Assembly: GCA_019694875.1 (NCBI GenBank)
Contig: JAIBBC010000002.1
Span: 992,001-1,056,000 of the forward strand
Length of the DNA stretch: 64,000 nt
Source: Cyclobacteriaceae bacterium
Lineage (GTDB): Bacteria > Bacteroidota > Bacteroidia > Cytophagales > Cyclobacteriaceae
Direction of reading: 5' to 3'
The translations under genes and the position numbers were made by a program. Shown here one piece after another: positions 53,895-62,959 of this stretch. A model generated the notes under the pieces. That model made no database searches and was not told the origin of the DNA. It saw nothing but the letters and a program-made list of their open reading frames with translations. Positions within the stretch are counted from its first letter, which is position 1. The number at the start of each line of letters is the position of its first letter.

Positions 53895-54331
53895 GATTTT
53901 ACTTCCTGTTGGGTTTTGAATGCGAGCGCATAGATTTTCATTTGCTTGATCATGGCCGCAAAACCATTTGAACGCTGTGTCCCGATAAACCGTTCCATGC
54001 CGATCTTCTGCATGAAGGTTAAATCGGCGTTCAGAATGGCATCGGGCGTCTGACCATTGAAAATCCTGACAAGCAAGCTCACAAGGCCTTTGGTGATAGC
54101 CGTGTTGCTGTCAGCTGAAAAGAAAACTTTTTCATTGTCAAGCCTGGCACTGAGCCACACTTTCGATTGACAGCCTTTCACTACGTTGTCTTCCGTTTTT
54201 TCGGGCTCATTCATCACGGGTAGCTTTTGTCCAAGTTCCATGATGTAGAATACGGTCATCTCCATGTCGCCATCGAGCAATGAAAACTCCCGGACGATTT
54301 CTTCCTGAATATCGGTAATGGACTTACTCAC
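53891..54331 (-). CDS. sufE: SufE sulfur acceptor
   Basis: 146 residues. The active Cys lies in VVKGCQSKVWL, which takes the persulfide from SufS. The end is AMIKQMKIYAL. It overlaps sufS and sufT by 4 bp each (ATGA). Confidence 0.95.
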   Translation of the reverse strand: MSKSITDIQEEIVREFSLLDGDMEMTVFYIMELGQKLPVMNEPEKTEDNVVKGCQSKVWLSARLDNEKVFFSADSNTAITKGLVSLLVRIFNGQTPDAILNADLTFMQKIGMERFIGTQRSNGFAAMIKQMKIYALAFKTQQEVKS

Positions 54332-55566
54332 TTCATGAATTTGATAATCCGGTCGAGTCCCTCAATAAGTTGATCGACTTCCTGCTTCGTGTTGTAAACG
54401 CTGAACGATGCGCGAACCGTTCCTTCAACACCGAAGCGGGCCATTAAAGGTTCTGTACAATGATGTCCCGTGCGCACAGCAATACCGCGGGCGTCAAGCA
54501 TCTGACCAATGTCGAAAGGATGAATGCCGTCAACGGAGAAGGAGAGTACACCAACCTTTTCTTTAGCTTCACCGATCACGCGAACATGCGGAAGTGATTT
54601 GATTTTTTCCGTTGCATACACCAGTAATTCATGCTCGTGCGCGGCTATCGCTTCTTTGCCAATCGCAGTAATGAATTCGATGGCTTTCCCGAACGCGATT
54701 ACATCAGCAATGTTGGGTGTGCCTGCTTCGAACTTGTATGGAAGATCGTTATAGGTTGTTTTTTCGAACGAAACACTTTTAATCATTTCGCCACCACCCT
54801 GATAAGGCGGCATCAATTCAAGTAAATTCTTTTTACCGTATAAGATTCCGGTGCCTGTTGGGCCGAACATCTTGTGCGATGAAAGGCAGTAGAAATCGCA
54901 CTTCAGTGCTTTAACATCAATCGGTAAATGTGCTCCCGCCTGCGCTCCGTCAATCAGCACAACGGCATGGTTCGCATGTGCCAGATCAATGATTTGCTTA
55001 ATCGGATTAATTGTTCCGAGACTGTTTGACGCGTGGTTTACGGCAACAAGCTTCGTTCTGTCAGACAACAGCGATTTGAAGTGATCGATATCAAGCTCAC
55101 CATTATCTTTTACCGGGATAACCTTGAGCACAGCCTTTCGATCCTGGCAAACAAACTGCCAGGGGACAATATTGGAATGGTGCTCAAGTCCGGAAATGAT
55201 AATCTCATCGCCTTCGCGGATAAATGCTTTCCCGTACGTAGCCGCAACAAGGTTAATAGCCTCCGTTACACCTCGTACAAAAACAATTTCCTGCTCAGAA
55301 TCTGCATGGATAAATTCTTTTACAAGATGGCGGGTGTGCTCGTATGCTTTAGTTGCTTTTTCTGCGAGGGTGTGAATGCCGCGATGGATGTTTGCGTTGT
55401 AGTTGCTGTAGTACTCGACCAGCGCCCGGATGACAACTTCAGGCTTTTGATTGGTGGCCGCGTTGTCGAAATACACAAGGTCGCGCCCGTTCACTTTCTG
55501 ATGAAGCACCGGAAACTGCTTCCGGATATTTTCAATGTCAAGTGAAGTGTTAATTGCCGCGCTCAT
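54328..55566 (-). CDS. sufS: Cysteine desulfurase
   Basis: 412 residues, PLP enzyme of the SufS class. Schiff-base Lys in SSHKMFGPTGTG; active Cys in RTGHHCTEPLMARFG; N-terminus VYFDNAATNQKP. It frees sulfur from cysteine for cluster synthesis. 3 bp after sufD. Confidence 0.97.
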   Translation of the reverse strand: MSAAINTSLDIENIRKQFPVLHQKVNGRDLVYFDNAATNQKPEVVIRALVEYYSNYNANIHRGIHTLAEKATKAYEHTRHLVKEFIHADSEQEIVFVRGVTEAINLVAATYGKAFIREGDEIIISGLEHHSNIVPWQFVCQDRKAVLKVIPVKDNGELDIDHFKSLLSDRTKLVAVNHASNSLGTINPIKQIIDLAHANHAVVLIDGAQAGAHLPIDVKALKCDFYCLSSHKMFGPTGTGILYGKKNLLELMPPYQGGGEMIKSVSFEKTTYNDLPYKFEAGTPNIADVIAFGKAIEFITAIGKEAIAAHEHELLVYATEKIKSLPHVRVIGEAKEKVGVLSFSVDGIHPFDIGQMLDARGIAVRTGHHCTEPLMARFGVEGTVRASFSVYNTKQEVDQLIEGLDRIIKFMK

Positions 55567-55569
55567 CGT

Positions 55570-56871
55570 TTAAAAATTTTTATGAAGCCGTTCGCTGATC
55601 AGTGCATCAACGTAGTTCTTTACGGTTTCATTTGAAATTGTGTTCAGGGTTTCGGCCGTGAATGCATACAACATCATCGCCTGCGCGGTTGTTTTATCGA
55701 TGCCCCGGCTTTGCAAATAGAACATGGCTTCTTCATCAAGCTGACCGATTGTACAACCGTGCGAACATTTCACATCATCGGCCCAGATTTCGAGCTGAGG
55801 TTTTGTGTTTATAGTTGAGCTGGGGGAGAGCGCTATGTTGCGGTTCGACTGAAACGCATTGGTTTTCTGTGCATTCGGACGAACGAAGATCTTTCCGTTG
55901 AATACCCCTTTTGAATTGCCGTCCAATACGCCTTTATACATTTCGTTGCTGAAAGAGTTCGGCTTTTGATGATCAACCACGGTATGATTATCACCAAGCG
56001 TGTTACTATTGAGCATGTACAGGCCATTGAAATGGGATTCGCATTTCTCACCCGCGATGGTGATGGTAAAATTATTGCGGACAATCTGGCCGCTTAATGT
56101 TATTGTAAACGTATCCACCCGGCTTGAGTCGGCCTGGCGGATATTGGTGTTAATAACCTGATACGCTTTGCCGCCATCGTTCTGGATTTTGCAGTATTCC
56201 AGCGCGGCATTTTCTTTTACTTCAATCTCTTCGGAAAAGGTATGCAGCGAAGCCTGATCGCCAAGCGTGTTGAATTTTTCAATAACACTGAGCTTGCTAC
56301 GTGCTTCAACAATCGCCAGAAGCCGGGTGTGTGCAATCACCTGTGCCTGAGCTGCGTCATTGATGTGAAGCAGGAGTAACGGTTTTTCAACGGATGTGTT
56401 AGCCGGAACATGAATGAACAGACCGTCCTGCCAGAATGCGGTGTTTAACGCAGCAAAAGAATCTGTTTCAGGGCTTACAAACTTGTTGAAATATGAATTG
56501 ACCAGTTCGCTGTCGCTGCTGAATGCTTCGCGCAACGACTTGATTTTTATCTCGTTCGCAGGACTGATAATTTTTGATAATGATGTCGAAAATTTACCGT
56601 TCACGAAAACAACAACGTTCGCATCCAAACCTTCAATCAGGAATTGATCGATTGAGTTGATTTCTGCCGGACTATTCTCAGTCTTCCAGGTAAAAACATT
56701 TTCGATAGCCCGGGTAATGGGGGTGAAGCGATACTCTTCATTTTTACCCGCTGGCAAACCTTTGGCTTCCAGAATTTGAATTGCCTGTTTGCGGCTTTCG
56801 GTTGCTTCCTGACCGGGAGAAAAACTTCCGATGATTTCGCTTAAACTTTTTGTTGTAATAACTGTGCTCAT
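55570..56871 (-). CDS. sufD: Fe-S cluster assembly scaffold SufD
   Basis: 433 residues, beta-helix core of the SufB/SufD family: FNGLYMLNSNTLGDNHTVVDHQKPN, GKIFVRPNAQKTNAFQ, and HGCTIGQLDEEAMFYLQSRGI. It forms the SufBC2D complex with SufB and SufC. 1 bp from sufC. Confidence 0.95.
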   Translation of the reverse strand: MSTVITTKSLSEIIGSFSPGQEATESRKQAIQILEAKGLPAGKNEEYRFTPITRAIENVFTWKTENSPAEINSIDQFLIEGLDANVVVFVNGKFSTSLSKIISPANEIKIKSLREAFSSDSELVNSYFNKFVSPETDSFAALNTAFWQDGLFIHVPANTSVEKPLLLLHINDAAQAQVIAHTRLLAIVEARSKLSVIEKFNTLGDQASLHTFSEEIEVKENAALEYCKIQNDGGKAYQVINTNIRQADSSRVDTFTITLSGQIVRNNFTITIAGEKCESHFNGLYMLNSNTLGDNHTVVDHQKPNSFSNEMYKGVLDGNSKGVFNGKIFVRPNAQKTNAFQSNRNIALSPSSTINTKPQLEIWADDVKCSHGCTIGQLDEEAMFYLQSRGIDKTTAQAMMLYAFTAETLNTISNETVKNYVDALISERLHKNF

Positions 56872-56872
56872 C

Positions 56873-57628
56873 TTACGCTACCGCTACTTCGTCTTTAATC
56901 CAGTCGTAACCTTTTGCTTCGAGCTCAAGCGCGAGTTCTTTGCCGCCCGATTTCACGATCTTGCCTTTGTAAAGCACGTGAACAAAATCCGGAACGATGT
57001 ATTCCAGCAGACGCTGGTAGTGTGTTACCACAATGGTTGCGTTGTTACTGTTGCGTAGTTTGTTTACTCCGCTCGCGACAATCTTTAATGCATCAATATC
57101 AAGCCCTGAGTCGGTTTCATCGAGTATCGAAAGCTTTGGCTCAAGCATGGCCATCTGGAAGATTTCGTTGCGCTTTTTTTCACCACCCGAAAAGCCTTCG
57201 TTCAATGATCGGTTTAGCAATGACTGGTCAATTTCAACGAGCTTCATTTTCTCTTTCATCAATCCGAGAAATGAAACGGCATCGAGCGTTTCCTGACCGC
57301 GGTATTTACGAATCTGATTCACTGCTGTTTTCATGAAGTTGATCGTGCTCACGCCCGGAATCTCAACCGGATACTGAAATGCGAGAAACACGCCTTCACG
57401 GGCACGGTCTTCAGGAGAGAATTCCAACAAATCCTTACCGTTATACACAACTTCGCCTCCGGTCACTTCAAACTCTTCACGACCTGCTAATACAGAAGCA
57501 AGCGTGCTTTTGCCTGAACCGTTGGGTCCCATAATAGCATGTACTTCTCCCGGTTTAACGTCAAGGTTGATTCCGTTCAAAATTTGTTTGTCGCCAATTC
57601 TGGCTTGTAAGTTTTTAATGCTGAGCAT
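56873..57628 (-). CDS. sufC: Fe-S cluster assembly ATPase SufC
   Basis: 251 residues, ABC ATPase: Walker A GPNGSGKST, signature GFSGGEKKRNE, Walker B LSILDETDSGLD, H-loop VVTHYQRLL. It energises SufB/SufD. 36-bp spacer to sufB, made of AATTCAGAATTTAGAAT-type motifs. Confidence 0.97.
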   Translation of the reverse strand: MLSIKNLQARIGDKQILNGINLDVKPGEVHAIMGPNGSGKSTLASVLAGREEFEVTGGEVVYNGKDLLEFSPEDRAREGVFLAFQYPVEIPGVSTINFMKTAVNQIRKYRGQETLDAVSFLGLMKEKMKLVEIDQSLLNRSLNEGFSGGEKKRNEIFQMAMLEPKLSILDETDSGLDIDALKIVASGVNKLRNSNNATIVVTHYQRLLEYIVPDFVHVLYKGKIVKSGGKELALELEAKGYDWIKDEVAVA

Positions 57629-57664
57629 TTTTGAATTCAGAATTTAGAATGTAGTCTTAATTTT

Positions 57665-59110
57665 TTAACCAACGCTTCCTTCGAGTGTCAGCGCGAGTAA
57701 TTTTTGTGCTTCTACCGCAAACTCCATCGGAAGCTGGTTCAAAACTTCTTTCGCATATCCGTTTACGATCAACGCTACGGCTGACTCTTCATCAATGCCG
57801 CGTTGCTGGCAATAAAAGATCTGATCTTCACCGATTTTCGATGTTGTGGCCTCATGCTCGACTTTCGAGGTACTGTTTTCTACATCGATGTAGGGGAATG
57901 TATGCGCACCGCACTGATCACCCATCAATAATGAATCGCACTGCGAGAAGTTACGCGAGCCCTCCGCGCGCTTCATGATATGAACCTGACCGCGGTAGCT
58001 GTTCTGTGACTTACCCGCTGAAATACCCTTCGATACGATCCGTGACTTCGTGTTCTTGCCGATGTGGATCATCTTCGTTCCCGTATCGGCTTGCTGCATG
58101 TTGTTTGTTACCGCAACAGAATAGAATTCACCGGAAGAGTTATCGCCCTTTAACACACAGGATGGATACTTCCATGTAATGGCCGAGCCGGTTTCAACCT
58201 GTGTCCACGATACTTTTGAGTTATCGCCCGCGCACAAAGCGCGCTTCGTTACAAAATTGTAGATACCACCTTTACCTTCTTTATCGCCAGGATACCAATT
58301 CTGAACAGTTGAGTACTTCACATGCGCATCTTTCATGGCGTAAATCTCAACTACAGCCGCGTGCAACTGATTTTCATCGCGCATCGGGGCGGTACAACCT
58401 TCCAGATAGCTTACATAGGATCCTTCTTCGGCAACGATCAGCGTTCTTTCAAACTGACCGGTGTTGGCAGCGTTAATGCGGAAATAGGTAGATAATTCCA
58501 TCGGGCAACGAACGCCCTTCGGAATGTAGCAGAATGAACCATCGCTGAACACGGCCGAGTTCAATGCTGCGAAATAGTTATCGCTCATCGGCACAACGGA
58601 GCCGAGGTATTTCTTAATCAGCTCAGGATGTTCACGAACAGCTTCGCTGAAGGAGCAGAAGATAATCCCAAGTTCACCAAGTTTCTCCTTAAATGTCGTT
58701 GCAACGGAAACGCTGTCGATCACCGCATCAACGGCAACACCGGTAAGGCGTTTCTGTTCGGTTAACGAGATGCCAAGCTTCTCGAACGTTTTGATCAATT
58801 CCGGATCGACATCCTCGAGGTTTTTGGGCTTCGCGCTCTGCTTGGGAGCGGAGTAGTATATAATGTCCTGGTAATTGATGGCAGGGTAGGTCACGTTAGG
58901 CCATTTCGGCTCGGTCATCTTAGACCAGAGGCGAAATGCCTTCAGGCGCCATTCGAGCATCCACTCCGGTTCGTTTTTGCGTTCGGAAATAAACCTGACA
59001 ATGTCCTCATTCAGCCCTTTTGGAGCCGAATCAGTCTCAAGCGCAACATTCCAGCCATGCTCATATTCTCTTGAGGTAAGTTCTTCCAGCAGTTGGTTGT
59101 CTTTGCTCAT
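57665..59110 (-). CDS. sufB: Fe-S cluster assembly scaffold SufB
   Basis: 481 residues. [13 protein letters not shown]-type N-terminus ([11 protein letters not shown]), [28 protein letters not shown], and the C-terminal [14 protein letters not shown] and [16 protein letters not shown]. It is the main scaffold of the complex and first gene of the operon sufB-C-D-S-E-T. The upstream 59111-59195 holds its likely promoter, but no good TAnnTTTG was seen. No SufA or SufR is present. Confidence 0.96.
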   Translation of the reverse strand: MSKDNQLLEELTSREYEHGWNVALETDSAPKGLNEDIVRFISERKNEPEWMLEWRLKAFRLWSKMTEPKWPNVTYPAINYQDIIYYSAPKQSAKPKNLEDVDPELIKTFEKLGISLTEQKRLTGVAVDAVIDSVSVATTFKEKLGELGIIFCSFSEAVREHPELIKKYLGSVVPMSDNYFAALNSAVFSDGSFCYIPKGVRCPMELSTYFRINAANTGQFERTLIVAEEGSYVSYLEGCTAPMRDENQLHAAVVEIYAMKDAHVKYSTVQNWYPGDKEGKGGIYNFVTKRALCAGDNSKVSWTQVETGSAITWKYPSCVLKGDNSSGEFYSVAVTNNMQQADTGTKMIHIGKNTKSRIVSKGISAGKSQNSYRGQVHIMKRAEGSRNFSQCDSLLMGDQCGAHTFPYIDVENSTSKVEHEATTSKIGEDQIFYCQQRGIDEESAVALIVNGYAKEVLNQLPMEFAVEAQKLLALTLEGSVG

Positions 59111-59195
59111 TGCGCCTTCTTTAGACTAATTTCAAATAACCCGTAAATATAACAGAAGCCGGGCGAAATGGTTCTGTTTTGGCACAACTTTCCCG

Positions 59196-59660
59196 TCAGG
59201 AAAGGTTCAGATTCCGGTCGAGGCTCTCTTCCAGGGAGATCATGGTCTCGGTTCGCTCGATGCCGTCTACCTGCTGCATCTTGTCGTGAAGCACTTCTTT
59301 CAGGTGATTAGTATCGCGGCAGTGGATTTTTACGAACATCGAGTAGTTGCCCGTGGTGTAGTGAATACTGGTTATTTCCTGGATTTCCTTCAGTCTGGCC
59401 ACTACTTTGTCGTATAACGCGCTCTTTTCCAGGAAGATGCCAATGAAAGCCGTAATGTCGTAGCCCAAACGGGCGTAATTCAGCTTAAGGGTAGTCTTTT
59501 CCACGATTCCGGCTTCTTCGAGCTTGCTCATCCGCACGTGCACGGTTCCCTGTGAAACATTGACCCTCCGGGCGACCTCCGTGTAAGGCTTTTTGGCGTC
59601 ATCCCTCAAAATCTCGAGAATCTTCAGGTCGGTATTGTCGATTTCATAATTTTTGGCCAT
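59196..59660 (-). CDS. Lrp/AsnC-family transcriptional regulator
   Basis: 154 residues from the ATG at 59660 (an earlier one at 59684 gives a poorer start). Helix-turn-helix with DLKILEILRDDAKKPYTEVARRVNVS and VHVRMSKLEEAGIVEKTTL; then the RAM domain with YTTGNYSMFVKIHC. It likely binds amino acids as effectors. It lies before the suf operon with an 85-bp gap, both on the minus strand; whether it regulates suf is unknown. Confidence 0.94.
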   Translation of the reverse strand: MAKNYEIDNTDLKILEILRDDAKKPYTEVARRVNVSQGTVHVRMSKLEEAGIVEKTTLKLNYARLGYDITAFIGIFLEKSALYDKVVARLKEIQEITSIHYTTGNYSMFVKIHCRDTNHLKEVLHDKMQQVDGIERTETMISLEESLDRNLNLS

Positions 59661-59762
59661 TTCAATGCAGGTTTTTTGAATCAAATTGTAAATATAGCGA
59701 TGAATATTAAAAAGTATTCAATTCTTTGACACATTACTTGAAATACATACAGGTCATACGTT

Positions 59763-59769
59763 TACTTTG
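59763..59769 (+). promoter_or_regulatory. Possible promoter of the tRNA-like RNA
   Basis: TACTTTG at 59763-59769, one base short of TAnnTTTG, with TTG at 59738-59740 22 bp upstream. It would start transcription close to the RNA's acceptor stem. Confidence 0.4.
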
Positions 59770-59784
59770 CTGAAGTAATTACAA

Positions 59785-59945
59785 TGTAAGGTGTTGAAAC
59801 TGGCAGACAAGCCCTCCTGTCTCGGGGGTGGAGAGTCAAGGATAAACGCAGGATAAGCCTCCGACTTGTCGGGGACTGGGGTTGACCACCGCAGTTGTTC
59901 TGTAGCTAACTTCTCCGTGGAGGTTCGAAGCCTTCCCTTACAGCA
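59785..59945 (+). ncRNA. Oversized tRNA-like cloverleaf RNA
   Basis: The sequence folds into a class II tRNA-like cloverleaf. Acceptor: TGTAAGG (59785-59791) with CCTTACA (59936-59942), 7 bp. D arm: TTG/CAA with loop AAACTGGCAGA. Anticodon-like arm: CCCTC/GGGGG with 7-nt loop CTGTCTC (59817-59823; middle triplet GTC). T arm: GGAGG/CCTTC with loop TTCGAAG (59924-59930). The variable region is 90 nt (59829-59918) against 14-20 usual; it is closed by GGAGAG/TTCTCC and holds the hairpin CTCCGAC-TT-GTCGGGG. No CCA is encoded. A pyrimidine follows the triplet, so it is unlikely to be an ordinary decoding tRNA. Confidence 0.6.
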
Positions 59946-59973
59946 GTTTAGGTTAGTACATTTAGGAAAGTGC

Positions 59974-60012
59974 AAAGTCATCCCGTCCGGAGGGGTGACT
60001 TTTTGTTTTTTG
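59974..60012 (+). terminator. Rho-independent terminator of the tRNA-like RNA
   Basis: AAAGTCATCCC pairs with GGGGTGACTTT (one G-U) around GTCCGGA, followed by TTTTTGTTTTTT. It ends a short plus-strand transcript whose only visible content is the tRNA-like domain. Confidence 0.88.
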
Positions 60013-60075
60013 CACAATCTGTAATGAACAATCGTTTGTTATCTTCACACCTTAAGACTTCTAATACTTTGTGTG

Positions 60076-61746
60076 ATGGCAAACTTCCCCTGGATCAAAA
60101 ATTATCCTGAAGGCATTCCGGCCGAGATCAAGCTCTATGAATATGAGTCGCTTCCTGACCTGTTCGAAAAGAGCTGTGCGAAATTCAAAGACCGGGTTGC
60201 ATTCGAGAACATGGGAGCTACCATGACTTTTGCGGAAGTCGATCGTCTGTCGCGTGACTTTGCTGCCTATCTGCAAAGCATCGGGTTGAAGAAAGGTGAC
60301 CGCATTGCGATCCAGATGCCGAACCTGCTTCAGTTTCCTGTAGCATTTTTCGGAGCGTTGCGTGCAGGCTTAACCGTTGTCAATACAAATCCGCTTTATA
60401 CTCCGCGCGAGATGGAGCATCAGTTCAAAGACAGCGGTGCAAAGGCTATTGTGATTGTAGAAAACTTCGCGAACAGTCTGGAGAAGATCATCAAACACAC
60501 GGTAATCGAACACATCATCGTCACCAGAATTGGTGACATGCTGCCCGGTCTGAAAGGCTGGATCACGAACTTTGTTGTCAAGAACATCAAGAAGATGGTA
60601 CCGGCCTATCACCTCGATAACGTGACGTGGTTTAACGACACCCTCAGGAAAGGTGCTTCATTAAAGTTTACGAAACCAGCCATTGCGCTTGAAGATAATG
60701 CCGTACTGCAATACACAGGGGGAACTACGGGAATTGCGAAAGGTGCCCAACTGTCGCACGCTAACATTGTTGCGCATAACTCAATGATTACGCAATGGTT
60801 TAAGCCGTATCTGAAGCAGCAGGTGTCGGAAGAGATCATCATCACTGCGATACCGATGTATCACATCTTTGCACTTACCGTTAACGGAGTGTTGATGTTC
60901 AGTGTAGGAGCGAAGAGTGTGTTAATCACCAACCCGCGTGATATTCCGGGCTTCTGCAAGGAATTAAAGAAACACAAGTTCACCATCATCACCGGTGTGA
61001 ATACGTTGTTCAACGGACTTATGAACAATGCCGAATTCGCTAAGCTTGATTTTTCACATTTGAAAGGTGCAGTAGGCGGAGGTATGGCTGTTCAGGATAT
61101 AGTTGCTAAAAAATGGGAACAGGTTACAGGTAAACCACTGGTGGAAGGTTACGGCCTGAGTGAAACATCACCTGTGTTATGTTGCAATCCGCTTGACGGA
61201 ACACACCGGCTGGGCACGATCGGTTTACCAATGCCGAGCACCGAGGTTGCTATTTTTGATGATGCAGGCAATCAGCTGCCGCAAGGCGAACGTGGTGAAA
61301 TCTGCGCGCGGGGGCCGCAGGTAATGAAGGGTTACTGGGAAAAAGACAACGAAGGCGTGTTCTTTGAAGGCGGCTGGTTTAAAACCGGTGACATTGGCAT
61401 GATGGATCCTGACGGATTCTTCAAAATTGTCGATCGTAAAAAAGACATGATTAAAGTTTCGGGTTTTAACGTGTTCCCGAATGAAATTGAAAACGTAGCT
61501 GCAGGCTATCCGAAAGTGCTTGAAGTTGCCGCCATCGGTGTGCCGGATGAGAAGTCGGGCGAGGCTATCAAACTTTTTGTCATCAAGCGCGATGAATCAC
61601 TCAGTGAAGAGGAATTAAAAAAATACCTCCATGAGAATCTCACCAATTATAAAGTACCTAAATACGTAGTCTTCCGGAAGGAGTTGCCGAAAACAAATGT
61701 GGGAAAAATCCTGAGGCGTGCTTTGAAAGAAGAAGAGGTGAAGTGA
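60076..61746 (+). CDS. fadD: Long-chain fatty acid-CoA ligase
   Basis: 556 residues from the ATG at 60076 (a GTG one codon before is also in frame). ANL-superfamily adenylate-forming enzyme: LQYTGGTTGIAKGAQLSHANI, EGYGLSETSPV, GWFKTGDIGMMD, DRKKDMIKVSGFNVFP and K in PKTNVGKILRRAL. It activates fatty acids as acyl-AMP then acyl-CoA at the inner membrane for oxidation or lipid synthesis. It follows the RNA's terminator by 60 bp and therefore has its own promoter. The exact chain length is unknown. Confidence 0.95.
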   Translation: MANFPWIKNYPEGIPAEIKLYEYESLPDLFEKSCAKFKDRVAFENMGATMTFAEVDRLSRDFAAYLQSIGLKKGDRIAIQMPNLLQFPVAFFGALRAGLTVVNTNPLYTPREMEHQFKDSGAKAIVIVENFANSLEKIIKHTVIEHIIVTRIGDMLPGLKGWITNFVVKNIKKMVPAYHLDNVTWFNDTLRKGASLKFTKPAIALEDNAVLQYTGGTTGIAKGAQLSHANIVAHNSMITQWFKPYLKQQVSEEIIITAIPMYHIFALTVNGVLMFSVGAKSVLITNPRDIPGFCKELKKHKFTIITGVNTLFNGLMNNAEFAKLDFSHLKGAVGGGMAVQDIVAKKWEQVTGKPLVEGYGLSETSPVLCCNPLDGTHRLGTIGLPMPSTEVAIFDDAGNQLPQGERGEICARGPQVMKGYWEKDNEGVFFEGGWFKTGDIGMMDPDGFFKIVDRKKDMIKVSGFNVFPNEIENVAAGYPKVLEVAAIGVPDEKSGEAIKLFVIKRDESLSEEELKKYLHENLTNYKVPKYVVFRKELPKTNVGKILRRALKEEEVK

Positions 61747-61777
61747 TCTTTGCGGATCATTTCAAAACCAATAAAAC

Positions 61778-62854
61778 ATGCGTTTTTTCTATGCCGTTCT
61801 GCTGATTGTTATTGTGCAGTCAATGGCTTCTGCACAAATGAAATCCGGTGCTGATTCATTGCTGTATGTGAATGAAAAGCACCTGAAAAATATCAAGCAG
61901 CTCACCTTTGGTGGTGACAATGCCGAAGCTTACTGGAGTTTCAACAGTAAAATGTTAACGTTCCAGTCGAACAATAAAAAGTGGGGCAACAACTGCGATC
62001 AGATTTACTACCTCGATGTTAAAAAGTCGGATCTTCGCAAGAAGCAGCCGCAACGTATCAGCAACGGTGATGGCCGGACAACCTGTTCGTTTTTTATGCC
62101 GGGTAATAAAACAATCCTTTTTGCATCGACCCACCTGGGCGGAAAGGAGTGCCCTAAAGATCCGGAGCGGGTTCCCGGTGGTAAGTACCTTTGGCCGATC
62201 TATGATACGTATGACATTTTCGTTGCCGATTTGAAAGGTAACATCAAAAAGCAATTAACCAGCAACCCGGGGTATGATGCGGAGGCAACAATTTCACCCA
62301 AAGGCGATAAAATTGTATTTACCTCTATGCGGAATGGCGACCTCGATTTATACATCATGGACATCGATGGATCGAACGTAAAACAAATTACACACGAAAT
62401 CGGATATGATGGCGGAGCATTCTTCTCACCCGATGGAAAGAAACTGGTGTTCCGCGCTTCACGCTTTACAACCGAGGAAGAGAAAAAAGAGTACCTCGAT
62501 TACCTGAAACAAGGTCTCGTTGCTCCGACAAAAATGGAAATCTTTACCTGTAACGTGGATGGCTCAGACCTGAAACAGATTACACATCTCGGCAAAGCTA
62601 ACTGGGCACCGTTTTATACGCCTGACGGTAAGAAGATTGTTTTTTCCTCCAATCACCACGGCCAGCGCGGCTACCAGTTCAACCTGTTTATGGTGAACGA
62701 AGATGGCTCAGGGCTTGAACAAATTACCTATGATGGAGTGTTTGATTCGTTCCCTATGTTTTCGCCTGACGGAAAGAAGCTCGTGTTCTCATCAAATCGC
62801 AACAACAACGGTACCCGCGATACAAACCTGTTTGTAGCCGAATGGGTCGATTAG
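61778..62854 (+). CDS. Exported TolB-like beta-propeller (PD40 repeats)
   Basis: 358 residues with a signal peptide ending SMASAQ. At least five WD40-like PD40 repeats of the form SPDGKKLVF(S/R)(S/A): ISPKGDKIVFTSMRNGDLDLYIMD, FSPDGKKLVFRASR, YTPDGKKIVFSSNHHG and FSPDGKKLVFSSNRNN. The propeller is like TolB or the N-terminal part of S9 peptidases, but no peptidase domain follows. It probably acts in the periplasm as a binding protein. 31 bp after fadD. Confidence 0.9.
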   Translation: MRFFYAVLLIVIVQSMASAQMKSGADSLLYVNEKHLKNIKQLTFGGDNAEAYWSFNSKMLTFQSNNKKWGNNCDQIYYLDVKKSDLRKKQPQRISNGDGRTTCSFFMPGNKTILFASTHLGGKECPKDPERVPGGKYLWPIYDTYDIFVADLKGNIKKQLTSNPGYDAEATISPKGDKIVFTSMRNGDLDLYIMDIDGSNVKQITHEIGYDGGAFFSPDGKKLVFRASRFTTEEEKKEYLDYLKQGLVAPTKMEIFTCNVDGSDLKQITHLGKANWAPFYTPDGKKIVFSSNHHGQRGYQFNLFMVNEDGSGLEQITYDGVFDSFPMFSPDGKKLVFSSNRNNNGTRDTNLFVAEWVD

Positions 62855-62876
62855 TTTCATACAGCATTCTTACGCG

Positions 62877-62903
62877 AAGCCCCGATTCCCCCGGGGCTTT
62901 TTT
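62877..62903 (+). terminator. Rho-independent terminator
   Basis: AAGCCCC pairs with GGGGCTT, loop about GATTCCCCC, followed by six T. It ends the fadD/propeller transcript. Confidence 0.88.
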
Positions 62904-62904
62904 A

Positions 62905-62935
62905 TTGGGTTGTCGTTGCGCCCAATGTATATTTG
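62905..62935 (+). promoter_or_regulatory. Bacteroidota-type promoter of the GH3 gene
   Basis: TTG at 62905-62907 and TATATTTG at 62928-62935, 20 bp apart, fit the consensus. The ATG at 62960 follows 24 bp later. Confidence 0.6.
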
Positions 62936-62959
62936 TTAATCCGCAAGCTGAAACCACCC

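Noticed and set aside
59785-59945. Ordinary tRNA-Asp (triplet GTC)
   Set aside because: The variable region is 90 nt, a pyrimidine follows the triplet, and tRNA-Asp is class I with a short variable loop. A tmRNA was also considered: no tag-coding region and too short. Group I intron: insert is far too small.
59754-60017. An 87-codon minus-strand frame across the tRNA-like region
   Set aside because: It overlaps the structured RNA and its terminator, has no start signal or known domain.
59761-60070. Riboswitch controlling fadD
   Set aside because: The structure ends with a terminator 60 bp before fadD, but the tRNA arms explain the pairing better than any riboswitch class I know.
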